Notes: generated by a model from the sequence alone, not told the origin. A DNA stretch of 64,000 nt from Sphingobium phenoxybenzoativorans (GCF_001757355.1 NZ_MINO01000012.1:1-64000); one strand, 5' to 3'; shown: positions 19,345 to 28,578, counted from the stretch's first letter. Numbers and translations are program-made.

Positions 19345-20349
19345 ATGTCGGTTAGAATGGCTATGGCGAAACTCTGCGCATGTGCATGTGGTGGAGCAAT
19401 CATCGGTGGCGGCGCGGTCCATGTCGCTGAATCGCCGCGTCCTGCGGTCGTCAAGCAGACGAAGAAAGCCTATGCCAAGCCGCGTCATGTTGCGCGGACC
19501 GTGAAGCGCAAGACGGTGCGGACAGTCACGTCCTGCACGCCCGCCGTCGTCACAGTCGCCGGGCAGCCCGTTCCGCCAATGCCGATGGCTCCCGTCGCAC
19601 CGCTGGCCGCTGGACCTTCGATCGTGTCCGGCGGCGGGCCGGTTCCTGTCGTGATGGGCGGCAGCGGCGGCTTCGGCGGCGGGTCGAGCGGATTTTTCGG
19701 CGGTTTCTTTGGCGGAAGCGGCGGCGGTAGCGGCGGAAGCGTCGTGGTTTCCTCGACCAGCAGTTCTACCGGATCGACAAGCACCTCCAGCGGCGTGTCC
19801 ACCTCAACTGGCGGCGTGTCGACATCCACAGGCGGTGTTTCCACATCTACAGGGGGCGTTTCGACCTCCACCGGCGGCGTGTCGACTTCAACCTCTACCG
19901 GTGGCGTATCCACGTCTACGGGCGGCGTATCGACATCTTCGGGCAATGTCAGCACATCGTCCGGCGTGAGCAGCACGTCCTCCTCGTCCAGCTCATCCTC
20001 ATCCAGTTCTTCATCGTCCTCATCATCCTCGTCGAGCAGCTCCGGTGGCACGACCAGCAATGGCGGATCGACAGGATCGTCATCCTCGACCGGCAGCAGC
20101 GGGTCGTCGAGCACGTCGACGGGCTCCTCCAGCTTCGGCACCACTACGTCGAGCAGTTCAGGCAGCAGCTCCAGCAGTTCTTCGTCTAGCAGCTCCTCCT
20201 CCGGTGGATCGAGCAGCAGCAGCGGCGGCACAGACGTTCCCGCGCCGCCAATGATCCTGCTATTCGGTGCTGCCGCGGCGGCTTTGGTCGCTCGCCGCCG
20301 CTTCGCTGCTAAGGCAAAGGCGGACGACACGGTTTCGGACGCAGCCTGA
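19345..20349 (+). CDS. Ser/Thr-repeat exported protein with VPAP (PEP-CTERM-like) sorting tail
   Basis: A protein of about 334 residues. The N-terminal hydrophobic stretch (AKLCACACGGAIIGGGAVHV) may be a signal segment. A Gly-rich region (FGGGSSGFFGGFFGG) leads into seven GVSTSTG repeats, then long Ser tracts built from mixed Ser codons. The C-terminus has VPAPPMILLFG, a hydrophobic helix and then ARRRF: the Pro motif, helix and Arg cluster of PEP-CTERM/exosortase sorting signals. This suggests a surface or exopolysaccharide-associated protein, possibly O-glycosylated on Ser/Thr. Start is uncertain; an earlier ATG at 19288 adds 19 residues. Confidence 0.7.
   Translation: MSVRMAMAKLCACACGGAIIGGGAVHVAESPRPAVVKQTKKAYAKPRHVARTVKRKTVRTVTSCTPAVVTVAGQPVPPMPMAPVAPLAAGPSIVSGGGPVPVVMGGSGGFGGGSSGFFGGFFGGSGGGSGGSVVVSSTSSSTGSTSTSSGVSTSTGGVSTSTGGVSTSTGGVSTSTGGVSTSTSTGGVSTSTGGVSTSSGNVSTSSGVSSTSSSSSSSSSSSSSSSSSSSSSSGGTTSNGGSTGSSSSTGSSGSSSTSTGSSSFGTTTSSSSGSSSSSSSSSSSSSGGSSSSSGGTDVPAPPMILLFGAAAAALVARRRFAAKAKADDTVSDAA
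19792..19944 (+). repeat. 21-bp tandem repeat coding GVSTSTG
   Basis: Seven in-frame copies begin GGCGT(G/T/A)TC(C/G)AC, each 21 bp except the fifth, which is 27 bp with an extra Ser-Thr pair. Third positions vary between copies while the amino acids are conserved, which points to selection on the protein repeat and not recent slippage alone. Confidence 0.9.
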
Positions 20350-20439
20350 CTGCAGTCCAATCATCCGCAGCCCTTGCCGGGCGCGGATGCAAGGGCGGGC
20401 CTTCGGGGGAGGGCCCGCCCTTTCCATATCCCGGCCGCG

Positions 20440-21471
20440 TCAGACCTTTGAAAAAAGATAATAGTCGTGCGCTGCGCGAGCAGCCTCCGCCATGATGCGG
20501 TCACGGACGTCCCTGCCCTTGCTGTCCTTCATAACAAAGACAGCGATTGCCATCGCAGAACCATCCGGCAGGGTTACAACACCCACATCATTGGCGAGAC
20601 CGTTCAGCGTTCCGGTCTTGTGCGCAACCGGCGTCCCCGGCGGCAATAAAGCTTTCAGCCTGTTCTGGCCGGTATGGCACCGCGCCATGATATCGAGCAG
20701 AGTGCGTGTCGTATCCGGCTTCAACGCCCTGCCCTGCGCGATCCTCGTCAGCAGATCGAGCATCGCCTCCGGGGTGGAGGTGTCGCGCGGGTCTGCGGCG
20801 AAGGCCAGGTTGGGCAAATCCCGCGCGTCGCGTTCGCGCAGAACCGGATCAGTCTCCAGCGCCATGTCCACATTGCGCGCGAAGCTGCCGCCCGCCGGGG
20901 AAATGCCCATGGCGCGGTAGAGAAGCTGGGCCGTATTCCCGTCCACCCGTTGATCGCGAATGCCGACTGAACGGAGCCATCCGGTGATCGCCTGCGGACC
21001 GCCAGCCTGCTTCACCAGCACATCAGTCGCGCTGTTGTCGCTGCGCGTCAGCATCAGTTCGAGAAGATTGTAGACGGACAAGGAAAGGCCGGGATGCGGC
21101 ATCATGTCCGCGATGCCATCCGACACCATCATGCTCCGATCGACGGGGATCATGGTGTCCAGCGTCACCCGCCCCCTGTCCACCTGGGCAAGGATCGCGC
21201 CTGCGACAGCGACCTTGTAAGTGCTCGCCATCGGGAACAGCGTGTTACCATTCAGCATCACCGCATGATCGTCGCCGATCCGGCGTACGGCAATGCCGAC
21301 CGTGCCGTCGGTCATCGCGGCGAAGCGGGCAAATTCGGCGCGCAGGCTGTCTTCCGCGCTCATATGCGGGGCGGGCGCGTTCGCCGGTCCTATCGCGAAT
21401 GCCGTCGGCAGCGGAGACACTGCCAGCATCAGCGAAAGCAGGAATGCCGAACCGGAGCGGAAAAGAAGCAT
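20440..21471 (-). CDS. Class A beta-lactamase-like serine hydrolase
   Basis: A 343-residue exported enzyme (signal peptide about residues 1-27, ending TAFA). The class A motifs are clear: Ser83-Thr-Tyr-Lys86 (SxxK), Ser144-Asp-Asn146 (SDN), DPRDTSTPEAM (227-237) and Lys285-Thr-Gly287. The Glu166 general base expected shortly after SDN is not evident: the aligned stretch reads VDGNTAQLL. About 37 extra residues lie between it and DPRDT. It may therefore be a penicillin-interactive or slowly acylating hydrolase and not an efficient beta-lactamase. The start at 21471 gives a clean signal peptide; the longer frame runs antisense into ung. Confidence 0.82.
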   Translation of the reverse strand: MLLFRSGSAFLLSLMLAVSPLPTAFAIGPANAPAPHMSAEDSLRAEFARFAAMTDGTVGIAVRRIGDDHAVMLNGNTLFPMASTYKVAVAGAILAQVDRGRVTLDTMIPVDRSMMVSDGIADMMPHPGLSLSVYNLLELMLTRSDNSATDVLVKQAGGPQAITGWLRSVGIRDQRVDGNTAQLLYRAMGISPAGGSFARNVDMALETDPVLRERDARDLPNLAFAADPRDTSTPEAMLDLLTRIAQGRALKPDTTRTLLDIMARCHTGQNRLKALLPPGTPVAHKTGTLNGLANDVGVVTLPDGSAMAIAVFVMKDSKGRDVRDRIMAEAARAAHDYYLFSKV

Positions 21472-21573
21472 GGCCGGACAGTCGAGCAATAAAAGTCTGC
21501 AGGCAAGCCCTTTCCGGCCAGTAAGCGCGACCATGGTTGACTTGATCCAGCGCCTCAGGGACAGAGGGGATCG

Positions 21574-22272
21574 ATGAGCGACAGCGTCAAACTGCATGAA
21601 AGCTGGAAGACGCCGCTGGCCGGCGAGTTCGCCGCGCCGCATATGCAGAAGCTCCGGCAGTTCCTGATCGACCGCAAGGCGGCCGGGGCGCGAGTCTTCC
21701 CCAAGGGCAGTGAGTATTTCCGGGCGCTTGACCTCACGCCGCTCGATCAGGTCCGCGTCGTCATATTGGGGCAGGATCCCTATCATGGCGAAGGGCAGGC
21801 GCACGGCCTATGCTTCAGCGTCAGGCCAGGGGTGCGTACGCCACCGTCGCTGGTCAACATCTACAAGGAGCTGGGCACCGATCTGGGCGTCCGCCCGGCG
21901 CGGCATGGCTTTCTGGAGCATTGGGCGAAACAGGGCGTACTACTGCTGAACAGCGTTCTGACTGTCGAGATGGGGCAGGCCGCCGCGCATCAGGGCAAGG
22001 GGTGGGAGCTTTTCACGGACGCTGTGATCCGGCTGGTAAACCAAAAACAGGACCCGGTCGTTTTCATGCTGTGGGGCGCCTATGCCCAGCGCAAGGCCGG
22101 GTTTGTGGACGGCAGCCGGCACTTGGTATTGAAAGCGCCCCATCCCTCGCCGCTGTCGGCACATAACGGCTTTTTCGGATGCCGGCATTTCTCCCAAGCC
22201 AATGCCTTTCTGGAATCGAAGGGGATCGAACCGATCGACTGGGCGTTGCCGGAAATCGCCGCATCTGCATGA
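21574..22272 (+). CDS. ung: Uracil-DNA glycosylase, family 1
   Basis: A 232-residue base-excision repair enzyme removing uracil from DNA. The water-activating motif [18 protein letters not shown] and the Leu-loop motif [19 protein letters not shown] are both intact, as is [10 protein letters not shown] for uracil recognition. Length is normal. An AGGGGATCG stretch precedes the ATG. It is divergent from the beta-lactamase-like gene and 25 bases upstream of the DUF808 gene, possibly cotranscribed with it. Confidence 0.97.
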   Translation: MSDSVKLHESWKTPLAGEFAAPHMQKLRQFLIDRKAAGARVFPKGSEYFRALDLTPLDQVRVVILGQDPYHGEGQAHGLCFSVRPGVRTPPSLVNIYKELGTDLGVRPARHGFLEHWAKQGVLLLNSVLTVEMGQAAAHQGKGWELFTDAVIRLVNQKQDPVVFMLWGAYAQRKAGFVDGSRHLVLKAPHPSPLSAHNGFFGCRHFSQANAFLESKGIEPIDWALPEIAASA

Positions 22273-22297
22273 TCACATATATTCCAAGGGAGTTTCC

Positions 22298-23245
22298 ATG
22301 CCTTCTGGCCTGATGGCGCTGCTCGACGATGTCGCAGCAATCGCAAAACTGGCGGCGTCATCGATCGACGATGTGGCGGGCGCGACCGGCAAGGCGAGCG
22401 CGAAGGCCGCCGGGGTCGTGATTGACGATGCCGCTGTCACCCCTCGCTATGTGACGGGCCTGTCGCCAGCGCGCGAGTTGCCGGTGATTGCAAAGATCGC
22501 TCGCGGATCGCTGAAGAACAAGCTGCTGTTCATCCTGCCCGGCGCGATGGCGCTGAGCGCTTTCGCGCCCTGGGCGTTGACGCCGCTGCTGATGATCGGC
22601 GGCAGCTATCTATGCTTCGAAGCGGCAGAAAAGGTCGCTGAAAGCTTCCTGCCACATCATGATGCGGGCGGAGAGGCGCAGCAATTTTCCGACCCCGCCG
22701 AATTGGAGGAAGCCAGCGTCAACGGCGCAATTCGCACTGACTTCATCCTGTCGGCGGAGATCATGGCGATCGCACTGGGCACGTTGAGCGGCGAGCCTCT
22801 ATTGGATCAGGCCATCGCGCTGCTGGCGGTGGCTATCGTCATAACGGCGGGCGTCTACGGCGTGGTCGGTTTGATTGTGAAGATGGACGATATCGGCCTG
22901 AAAATGGCGAGCGCCGGTAGTGGCGCGCGCCGGGCAATTGGCCGCGGGCTTGTGCATGCCATGCCGCGCATACTTGCAGTGATGGGACCGGTCGGCACGG
23001 CGGCGATGCTGTGGGTCGGCGGCGGCATATTGGTCCACGGGATGGAGCATTTCCATATCACCGCCCTGCCCCACGCCATCCACGCTATCGCCGAAAGCGC
23101 GGGCCGCGCCGCGCCCTTTGCGCAAGGCGCTGTCGAATGGATCGTCAGTGCAGGCGCGTCGGCCATATTGGGTCTGGCCGTCGGCGCAGTCATTGTGGTT
23201 GCAGTGATCGGAATAGGACGGTTGCGGGGAAAAAGCGCACACTAA
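22298..23245 (+). CDS. DUF808 (YedI-like) inner-membrane protein
   Basis: A 315-residue membrane protein of the DUF808 family (E. coli YedI). The family N-terminus SGLMALLDDVAAIAKLAASSIDD is followed by VTGLSPARELPVI and several hydrophobic helices (for example KLLFILPGAMALSAFAPWALTPLLMIGG, AIALLAVAIVITAGVYGVVG, AILGLAVGAVIVVAVIGIG). Function unknown. The ATG at 22298 follows AAGGGAGTTTCC, a good ribosome site. It follows ung closely. Confidence 0.88.
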   Translation: MPSGLMALLDDVAAIAKLAASSIDDVAGATGKASAKAAGVVIDDAAVTPRYVTGLSPARELPVIAKIARGSLKNKLLFILPGAMALSAFAPWALTPLLMIGGSYLCFEAAEKVAESFLPHHDAGGEAQQFSDPAELEEASVNGAIRTDFILSAEIMAIALGTLSGEPLLDQAIALLAVAIVITAGVYGVVGLIVKMDDIGLKMASAGSGARRAIGRGLVHAMPRILAVMGPVGTAAMLWVGGGILVHGMEHFHITALPHAIHAIAESAGRAAPFAQGAVEWIVSAGASAILGLAVGAVIVVAVIGIGRLRGKSAH

Positions 23246-23335
23246 CCGCCGGATATCGAAGGCGGGTGCGCCAGGAAACAAGCCGCATTTCCGCATGACC
23301 CACCCCCTTATGCGGGATACGAAGTTGCGGAAGTT

Positions 23336-23365
23336 GCGGGGTTAGAAATCCGCTCCTAACCCCGC
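23336..23365. terminator. Perfect 10-bp hairpin between DUF808 gene and ahpF
   Basis: GCGGGGTTAG pairs exactly with CTAACCCCGC around a 10-base loop, between two convergent genes. There is no T tract on either side, so it may be a rho-dependent or RNA-stabilising structure and not a classical terminator. Confidence 0.5.
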
Positions 23366-23387
23366 CCGCAAAGCGTTTATCAGCGCG

Positions 23388-24971
23388 TTACGCTGCCTCG
23401 GCCTCTGCATCCGCCGGGGCGAGACGGATCAGATAGTCGAAGGCGGACAGCGCCGCAGTCGATCCAGCGCCCATGGCGATCACGATCTGCTTGTACGGCA
23501 CAGTCGTCGCATCGCCCGCTGCGAAGATGCCCGGCTGTGATGTTTCGCCGCGATGGTCGATCTCGATCTCTCCGCGCGGCGACAGGGCAACCGCGCCCTT
23601 CAGCCACTCGGTATTGGGCACCAAGCCGATCTGGACGAATATCCCCTCCAGGTCGACATCATGCCGGGTATCGCGGTTGCGGTCCTTGTAGCTGAGGCCC
23701 GTCACCTTTTCGCCATCGCCATGCACTTCCGTTGTAAGCGCAGAGGTGATGACCTTGACGTTCGGCAGGCTGGCCAGCTTGCGCTGGAGTACGGCGTCGG
23801 CGCGCAGGTCACTGTCAAATTCGATCAGGGTGACGTGAGCAACGATGCCGGCAAGATCGATCGCCGCCTCGACACCGCTATTGCCGCCGCCGATCACCGC
23901 GACGCGCTTGCCCTTGAACAGCGGGCCGTCGCAATGCGGGCAATAGGCGACACCCTTGTTCCGATATTCGTCCTCGCCGGGCACGTTCATCTGCCTCCAG
24001 CGCGCGCCGGTGGACAGGATGACCGTGCGGGCTTTCAACGACGCGCCATTTTCCAGGTGCACCTCGTGCAGGCCGCCTTCCGTACGCGCCGGGATCAGCT
24101 TCTCCGCACGCTGCAGGTTCATGATGTCGACGTCATAGTCCTTGACATGCTGCTCCAGATGCGCGGCAAGCTTCGGCCCTTCCGTATGGGGCACGGAGAT
24201 GAAATTCTCGATCGCCATCGTGTCGAGCACCTGGCCGCCGAAACGCTCAGCCGCGACACCGGTGCGGATTCCCTTGCGGGCGGCATAGATCGCCGCGGCA
24301 GCCCCGGCAGGTCCGCCGCCAACCACCAGAACGTCGAAGGGGTCCTTCGCCTTGATCTTTTCGGCAGCGCGGGAGGAGGCGCCGCTGTCTATCTTTGCGA
24401 CGATCTGCTCTAGTTCCATCCGCCCCTGGCCGAAGGGTTCGCCGTTGAGGAAGATGGTAGGCACCGCCATCACCTTGCGCTCGCTGACCTCATCCTGAAA
24501 CAGGCCTCCGTCGATGGCGGTATGGGTGATGCGGGGATTGAGCACGCTCATCAGGTTCAGCGCCTGCACGACGTCCGGGCAGTTCTGGCAGGAGAGCGAG
24601 AAATAGGTTTCGAAAGCAAAGTCGCCGTCCAGATCCTTGACCTGCTGGATGACGTCCTGCGCCGCCTTCGACGGATGGCCGCCGACCTGCAGCAGGGCCA
24701 ACACCAGCGAGGTGAATTCATGGCCCATCGGGATGCCCGCGAAGCGGACGCCGATGTCGGTGCCGACCCGGCGGATCATGAAGGATGGCTTGCGCTTGTC
24801 ATCATCCTTGCGAACCACCGAAACCTTGTCCGACAACGCGGCGATGTCGTTCAAAAGCCCAAAGAGTTCGGTCGACTTGGCGCCGTCATCGAGCGAGGCG
24901 ACCAGTTCGATCGGCTGTGTGATGTTGGTCAGATAGCCCGTGAGCTGCTGCTTGAGATTGGCGTCCAACAT
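23388..24971 (-). CDS. ahpF: Alkyl hydroperoxide reductase subunit F
   Basis: A 527-residue NADH-dependent flavoprotein that reduces AhpC. The N-terminal tandem thioredoxin-like domain has Cys128-Gln-Asn-Cys131; the FAD motif [15 protein letters not shown] is near 218-232; the second redox centre is Cys344-Pro-His-Cys347; and the NAD motif [16 protein letters not shown] follows. The ATG at 24971 gives the canonical [10 protein letters not shown] start. ahpC lies 145 bases upstream on the same strand, so ahpC-ahpF form an operon with a hairpin between them. Confidence 0.97.
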   Translation of the reverse strand: MLDANLKQQLTGYLTNITQPIELVASLDDGAKSTELFGLLNDIAALSDKVSVVRKDDDKRKPSFMIRRVGTDIGVRFAGIPMGHEFTSLVLALLQVGGHPSKAAQDVIQQVKDLDGDFAFETYFSLSCQNCPDVVQALNLMSVLNPRITHTAIDGGLFQDEVSERKVMAVPTIFLNGEPFGQGRMELEQIVAKIDSGASSRAAEKIKAKDPFDVLVVGGGPAGAAAAIYAARKGIRTGVAAERFGGQVLDTMAIENFISVPHTEGPKLAAHLEQHVKDYDVDIMNLQRAEKLIPARTEGGLHEVHLENGASLKARTVILSTGARWRQMNVPGEDEYRNKGVAYCPHCDGPLFKGKRVAVIGGGNSGVEAAIDLAGIVAHVTLIEFDSDLRADAVLQRKLASLPNVKVITSALTTEVHGDGEKVTGLSYKDRNRDTRHDVDLEGIFVQIGLVPNTEWLKGAVALSPRGEIEIDHRGETSQPGIFAAGDATTVPYKQIVIAMGAGSTAALSAFDYLIRLAPADAEAEAA

Positions 24972-25060
24972 GATGACGGCTCCATTTTCGATAAGGGGTA
25001 AAAAAAGGCGCGCCAAAGGCCGCGCCGGAAGGGATCGGCGCCATGCGCCTCCCCTTACGT

Positions 25061-25088
25061 TCCGGGACCGGCCGAAACCGGCCCCGGA
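25061..25088. other. GC-rich hairpin in the ahpC-ahpF spacer
   Basis: TCCGGGACCGG pairs with CCGGCCCCGGA with one mismatch around a short loop. Its place between ahpC and ahpF fits an mRNA processing or partial-termination element that raises AhpC over AhpF; this role is inference. Confidence 0.5.
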
Positions 25089-25115
25089 GACGCTGCGACC
25101 CCAAGGGGGATGTGT

Positions 25116-25679
25116 TTAGATCTTGCCGACGAGGTCGAGCGAAGGGGCAAGCGTGGCTTCGCCCTCTTCCCACTTGGCCGGGCAGACTTCACCGGGATGG
25201 CTGACCCAATATTGCAGCGCCTTGATCTTGCGCAGCAGTTCGGTCGCGTTCCGGCCCACGCCCTCCGGCGTGATTTCGAGAAGCTGGATCGTGCCTTCCG
25301 GATCGACCACGAAGGTACCGCGATCGGCCAGGCCGACGCCAGGACGCAGAACCTCGAAATTGTTCGAGATGCTGTGGTTCTGGTCACCAACCATGTAGTA
25401 ATTGATCTTGCCGATGGCAGGCGACGTGTCGTGCCATGCCTTGTGGCAGAAATGCGTGTCGGTCGAGACCGAGAACACCTCTACGCCCATGCCCTGAAGG
25501 GTCGGGTAGATGTCAGCCAGATCCTCAAGTTCGGTCGGGCAGACGAAGGTGAAGTCGGCCGGATAGAAAAAGAAAACCGCCCATTTGCCTTTGACATCGG
25601 CGTCGGTCACGTCAACGAACTTGCCCTGCTTGAAGGCGGTCGCGGTGAACGGCTTGATGGGTGTATTGAGTACGGACAT
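25116..25679 (-). CDS. ahpC: Alkyl hydroperoxide reductase subunit C (2-Cys peroxiredoxin)
   Basis: A 187-residue typical 2-Cys peroxiredoxin reducing H2O2, organic peroxides and peroxynitrite. The peroxidatic Cys47 is in DFTFVCPTE and the resolving Cys166 in GEVCPAKW. Family length is standard. It is the first gene of ahpCF. OxyR is the usual regulator in relatives, but no OxyR site could be assigned by eye in the 110-base gap to the neighbouring TetR gene. Confidence 0.97.
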   Translation of the reverse strand: MSVLNTPIKPFTATAFKQGKFVDVTDADVKGKWAVFFFYPADFTFVCPTELEDLADIYPTLQGMGVEVFSVSTDTHFCHKAWHDTSPAIGKINYYMVGDQNHSISNNFEVLRPGVGLADRGTFVVDPEGTIQLLEITPEGVGRNATELLRKIKALQYWVSHPGEVCPAKWEEGEATLAPSLDLVGKI

Positions 25680-25789
25680 GAACGCTCCTGTCTTGTTGTG
25701 TGGCAGAGCGTATTTATGTGCGGTTGCACAAATGTCGAAATTGTTTTTTTGGTCCGCAAAGATAGAAAAAATCGATCAAAGCGCGTCGG

Positions 25790-26392
25790 CTATGAATCGA
25801 GCAGATCAGATATCCATTTCCGGGTCATGTCGCAGGCCTCTGCAGCCGTAAAACTGCTGGTATCCAGGCAAAGTTCAAGCCAGAAGCCATCCACCAGAGC
25901 GGTGATGGCGACGGCATTCAGGCGCACTTTACAAGGCTCCATTTCGGGCCTGCAGGCCGCGATCAATCGCTCCATAGCATCCCGGTAAGCGGCATAAATT
26001 TCCGCATGTGCTTCCGCAATCGGCGGGGTGGATTTGACCAGACTCCAGAATGCCACCCACGTCGCAAGCAGATCGGGGTCCAGTACCGGAGGACGAAAAC
26101 TGGCGGTGGCATAAGCGTCCAGCCGCGCCCTGGGGTCGTCTCCGGCGCTCTCCGCCGCGGCATCCATCGCCTCCCCGACACGCCGGCCGACATCGCGATA
26201 TGTCGCCAGGATCAGCGCTTCAATACCTTCATAATAATGGGTGAGGAGACCGGGAGACACGCCGGCCATCGCGCAGATCACACGCACGGATGCGCCGCCC
26301 GCCCCACGTTCGGCCAGGCATCGCGCCGTCGCGTCGATCAGCGCCTGACGCCTGACGTCCGCTGATTCCCTTACAAATGATGCCCTGCCCAC
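25790..26392 (-). CDS. TetR/AcrR family regulator with BetI-type C-terminus
   Basis: A 200-residue repressor. The N-terminal helix-turn-helix is RRQALIDATARCLAERGAGGASVRVICAMAGVSPGLLTHYYEG, the pattern of the BetI subgroup; the C-terminal half contains WVAFWSLVKSTPPIAEAH and ALVDGFWLELCLD, also BetI-like. A GTG at 26392 is taken as start because AAGGGGGACAAG precedes it at good distance and the homology begins there. BetI controls choline-glycine betaine genes in enterics, but no bet genes are nearby, so the target is open. It is divergent from the lipoprotein at 26545. Confidence 0.85.
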   Translation of the reverse strand: MGRASFVRESADVRRQALIDATARCLAERGAGGASVRVICAMAGVSPGLLTHYYEGIEALILATYRDVGRRVGEAMDAAAESAGDDPRARLDAYATASFRPPVLDPDLLATWVAFWSLVKSTPPIAEAHAEIYAAYRDAMERLIAACRPEMEPCKVRLNAVAITALVDGFWLELCLDTSSFTAAEACDMTRKWISDLLDS

Positions 26393-26544
26393 CTTGTCCC
26401 CCTTGCACGACCCGTTTTCATGCTGCCCCGCACCATCTTTAGTCAGGCTTGTGCGACGGGCAAGGGAAAGACATGGTTGCGGCGGCATACAGGATCAAAG
26501 CGGCCGCTCGTCCGTTCGGTCAGCCTGAATGGAGACCAAAGATC

Positions 26545-27015
26545 ATGAAGAAATCCGCTATCATCGGACTGCCATTATTCTTTTTGGCGGTGTCTTGCGG
26601 TCAGCCGCAGAATCCTGCTGGCAATGAAAGCACGACCGAGAATGCCGCTGCGTCCGATGCAGACATCACCAATATCGCAGAGGACAGCGATTCGGTGAAT
26701 GCAGGGGATAACATCGCGGCGGCTGCAGCAGTGGCCGGATGGGCAGGACGCTGGACGGGACCGGAAGGGCTGTTCCTGGACATCAAACCATCAAAGGACG
26801 GACAGCCCGGCCATTTCGCTCTGACCATCAAGGATAATCTGGACACCCAGGGCGACTATATGGGCACGGCGCAGGACGGGGCGATCGTTTTCGAGCGCAA
26901 CGGCAAGACGGAAACGATCCGGCCCGGCGCAGGTGCGGAGACCGGTTTCAAATATCTGGCGGACAAGACGGACTGCCTGATCGTGCAGAGCGGCAAGGAA
27001 GGATATTGCCGGTAA
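26545..27015 (+). CDS. Small lipoprotein, unknown function
   Basis: A 156-residue protein with a lipoprotein signal: KKSAIIGLPLFFLAVSCGQ with the lipobox Cys at residue 18. An Ala/Asp/Asn-rich linker follows, then a compact C-terminal domain starting GWAGRWTGPEGLFLDIKP, with two late cysteines (KTDCLIV and GYC) that could form a disulfide. The domain layout, a short extracellular beta sandwich after a linker, recalls small sphingomonad lipoproteins, but no named family is recognised. The ATG is chosen because the signal starts there; an upstream frame to 26449 is non-homologous. Confidence 0.75.
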   Translation: MKKSAIIGLPLFFLAVSCGQPQNPAGNESTTENAAASDADITNIAEDSDSVNAGDNIAAAAAVAGWAGRWTGPEGLFLDIKPSKDGQPGHFALTIKDNLDTQGDYMGTAQDGAIVFERNGKTETIRPGAGAETGFKYLADKTDCLIVQSGKEGYCR

Positions 27016-27596
27016 GACGCAGAGCAACAGACATAGCCAGATTATAGGATGGTCAGATGAGATGGGCGTCTGAAACAGAAAGCTCCAATATTCGCGCCTG
27101 ACCCCTCAATGCAAAATGGGGGCCGGCATTGCTGCCGGTCCCCACTTCCGCTGGTTCCTTCACTGGCGGCCCTTGCGGGTCTCCGGCGCTTTCCCCGGCG
27201 TGCCGCGCGCTTTTCTCCAAGGAGAACCGCATCGCGTTCGCAATACCATCCCGAAAGACAGTGATTGCTGGAAATAACGTCCTTTCAACCCGGCGTTCGC
27301 TTGCGCGCGCACTTGATTGTCTGTCGGTTCTTTCCCGCCTTCCCCTTCGATCCGGCATCTTGCGACGCCCTTTCTCCGGCTCCAGCATCATCGGCTGACT
27401 TCGCTTCCGGTTTCCCTTCCGCAACCCCGGATCGCTCCGGCGTCCTATCCGTCTTCCGATGTCTTGAAGCTGTCATGAAAAGCGAGTCGCACAAAGGGAA
27501 TTCAGATGGATCTTCAACCACCTATGCGCGAAAGCTGTGGATTGATGTGGATAAAAATCCGGCCCGAAAGCAGCCGCGAGCAATAAGCGGCCAAGA
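27016..27596. other. 580-bp gap without a convincing gene; hairpin and two DnaA-box-like sites
   Basis: Open frames exist on both strands but none resembles a protein or has a good ribosome site. Two things stand out. First, a strong hairpin at 27118-27143: GGGGGCCGGCA against TGCCGGTCCCC with a 4-base loop and no T tract. Second, at 27536-27554 there is TGTGGATTG, one base, then TGTGGATAA; the latter is an exact consensus DnaA box on the minus strand and the former a near match. No replication gene is nearby. I recognise no known RNA family here. Confidence 0.5.
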
Positions 27597-28028
27597 TCAA
27601 CGGGATGCCGGGTCCCAGCCCGGCGGCGCAAGGGTGAAGCCCTGAAATTCAAAGCCCGGCGTCACCGTGCAACTGACCAGCACCCAGCCCTTGTCCGCCT
27701 CCGCCGATTGCCAGTGACCGGCGGTTATGACGCCCTGCGGACTTTCTCCGGCAAATATGTCAGGCCCAAGCACCATATCGCTGATTGGCCCCGCATCGGT
27801 CGCGGCCGTGGCGAGACGAAGGGCATGGCCCGCATGCCAGAACCATATCTCCGTCGCATCGACACGATGCCAATGCGACCTTTGCCCTTCCTCCAGCAGA
27901 AACAGGATCGCCGTTCCCCCGGCTCGATCCCCTTCCGCATGCGGCGCGCGCCATGTTTCGCGATACCAGCCGCCCTCAGGATGCGGTTGCAGATCAAGTG
28001 CGGCGATCAGCGCCCTTGCGTCCGTCAT
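27597..28028 (-). CDS. DUF985 cupin-family protein
   Basis: A 143-residue cupin of the DUF985 (cupin_5) family: LQPHPEGGWYRETWRAP, SHWHRVDATEIWFWHAG, then the second cupin half with VLVSCTVTPGFEFQGFTLA. Family members bind metals or sugars, but a reaction is not established. The ATG at 28028 overlaps the stop of the STAS-like gene (ATGA), so the two are translationally coupled. Confidence 0.88.
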   Translation of the reverse strand: MTDARALIAALDLQPHPEGGWYRETWRAPHAEGDRAGGTAILFLLEEGQRSHWHRVDATEIWFWHAGHALRLATAATDAGPISDMVLGPDIFAGESPQGVITAGHWQSAEADKGWVLVSCTVTPGFEFQGFTLAPPGWDPASR

Positions 28029-28381
28029 GCCGCGAGCCATGCGCGCGCGCCGGCAATCTCCGACAGAGGAAAGGTCTTGAGCTTGACCGGGAAGGCCAGC
28101 GCAGCCGTCGCCGCCAGGCTGGCGAGCCAGCTTGTGTCCGTCACCAGCGCCACGCGGGAAAAGGATCCCATGTGCCGGGATGACCAGAACAGATCCTCCA
28201 GCCATATCTCCGGGCTGATCCAGCCTATGCTGTGGATCGTTTCCAGAACGGCGATCTTCCCCCTGGCCTTGATCTCCGCCTCCAGGTTCTGAACCACGGA
28301 ACGATAGCTGTCAGCGTCGATGCTGCCATCGACTTCTATCTCGAAAATGCCATCGGCATCATCCATCCGGTGTTTCAACAC
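28025..28381 (-). CDS. STAS/SEC14-like (SpoIIAA-like) protein
   Basis: A 118-residue protein of the SpoIIAA-like group (STAS/SEC14 fold): FEIEVDGSIDADSYRSVVQNLEAEIKARGKIAVLE followed by WLEDLFWSS and RVALVTDTSWLASL. These proteins are small alpha/beta domains without known catalysis, often listed as STAS/SEC14 domain-containing. It overlaps the cupin gene by 4 bp. Confidence 0.82.
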   Translation of the reverse strand: MLKHRMDDADGIFEIEVDGSIDADSYRSVVQNLEAEIKARGKIAVLETIHSIGWISPEIWLEDLFWSSRHMGSFSRVALVTDTSWLASLAATAALAFPVKLKTFPLSEIAGARAWLAA

Positions 28382-28578
28382 ATGCGACCTCCAAAGCCGG
28401 TGTGAGCATATACCCGGCGCGCTGGATTTGCATCAGTCCGGCGTACGGTTTCAACGGCCTGTCTCGTAAAAAGACGGTATTTATTTCAGACATTTGGCTT
28501 GTTGCCGGAGGTTCATGCAACCCCCGTCATGATGAGCGGGTTCACTGATTGAAGTTAAGTACCAGGAAGGAGCAACCC

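Noticed and set aside
19485-20360. Acidic Glu/Asp/Pro-rich frame antisense to the Ser-repeat protein
   Set aside because: Its composition (DEELLE, TPPVEV) is the direct complement of Ser/Thr repeat codons; the plus frame has the export and sorting signals.
27053-27424. 123-residue minus frame and the plus frame at 27129
   Set aside because: Arg/Lys/Glu-rich low-information sequences without start signals or family match.
27016-27596. tmRNA, RNase P RNA or SRP RNA in the gap
   Set aside because: None of their conserved core sequences are present.
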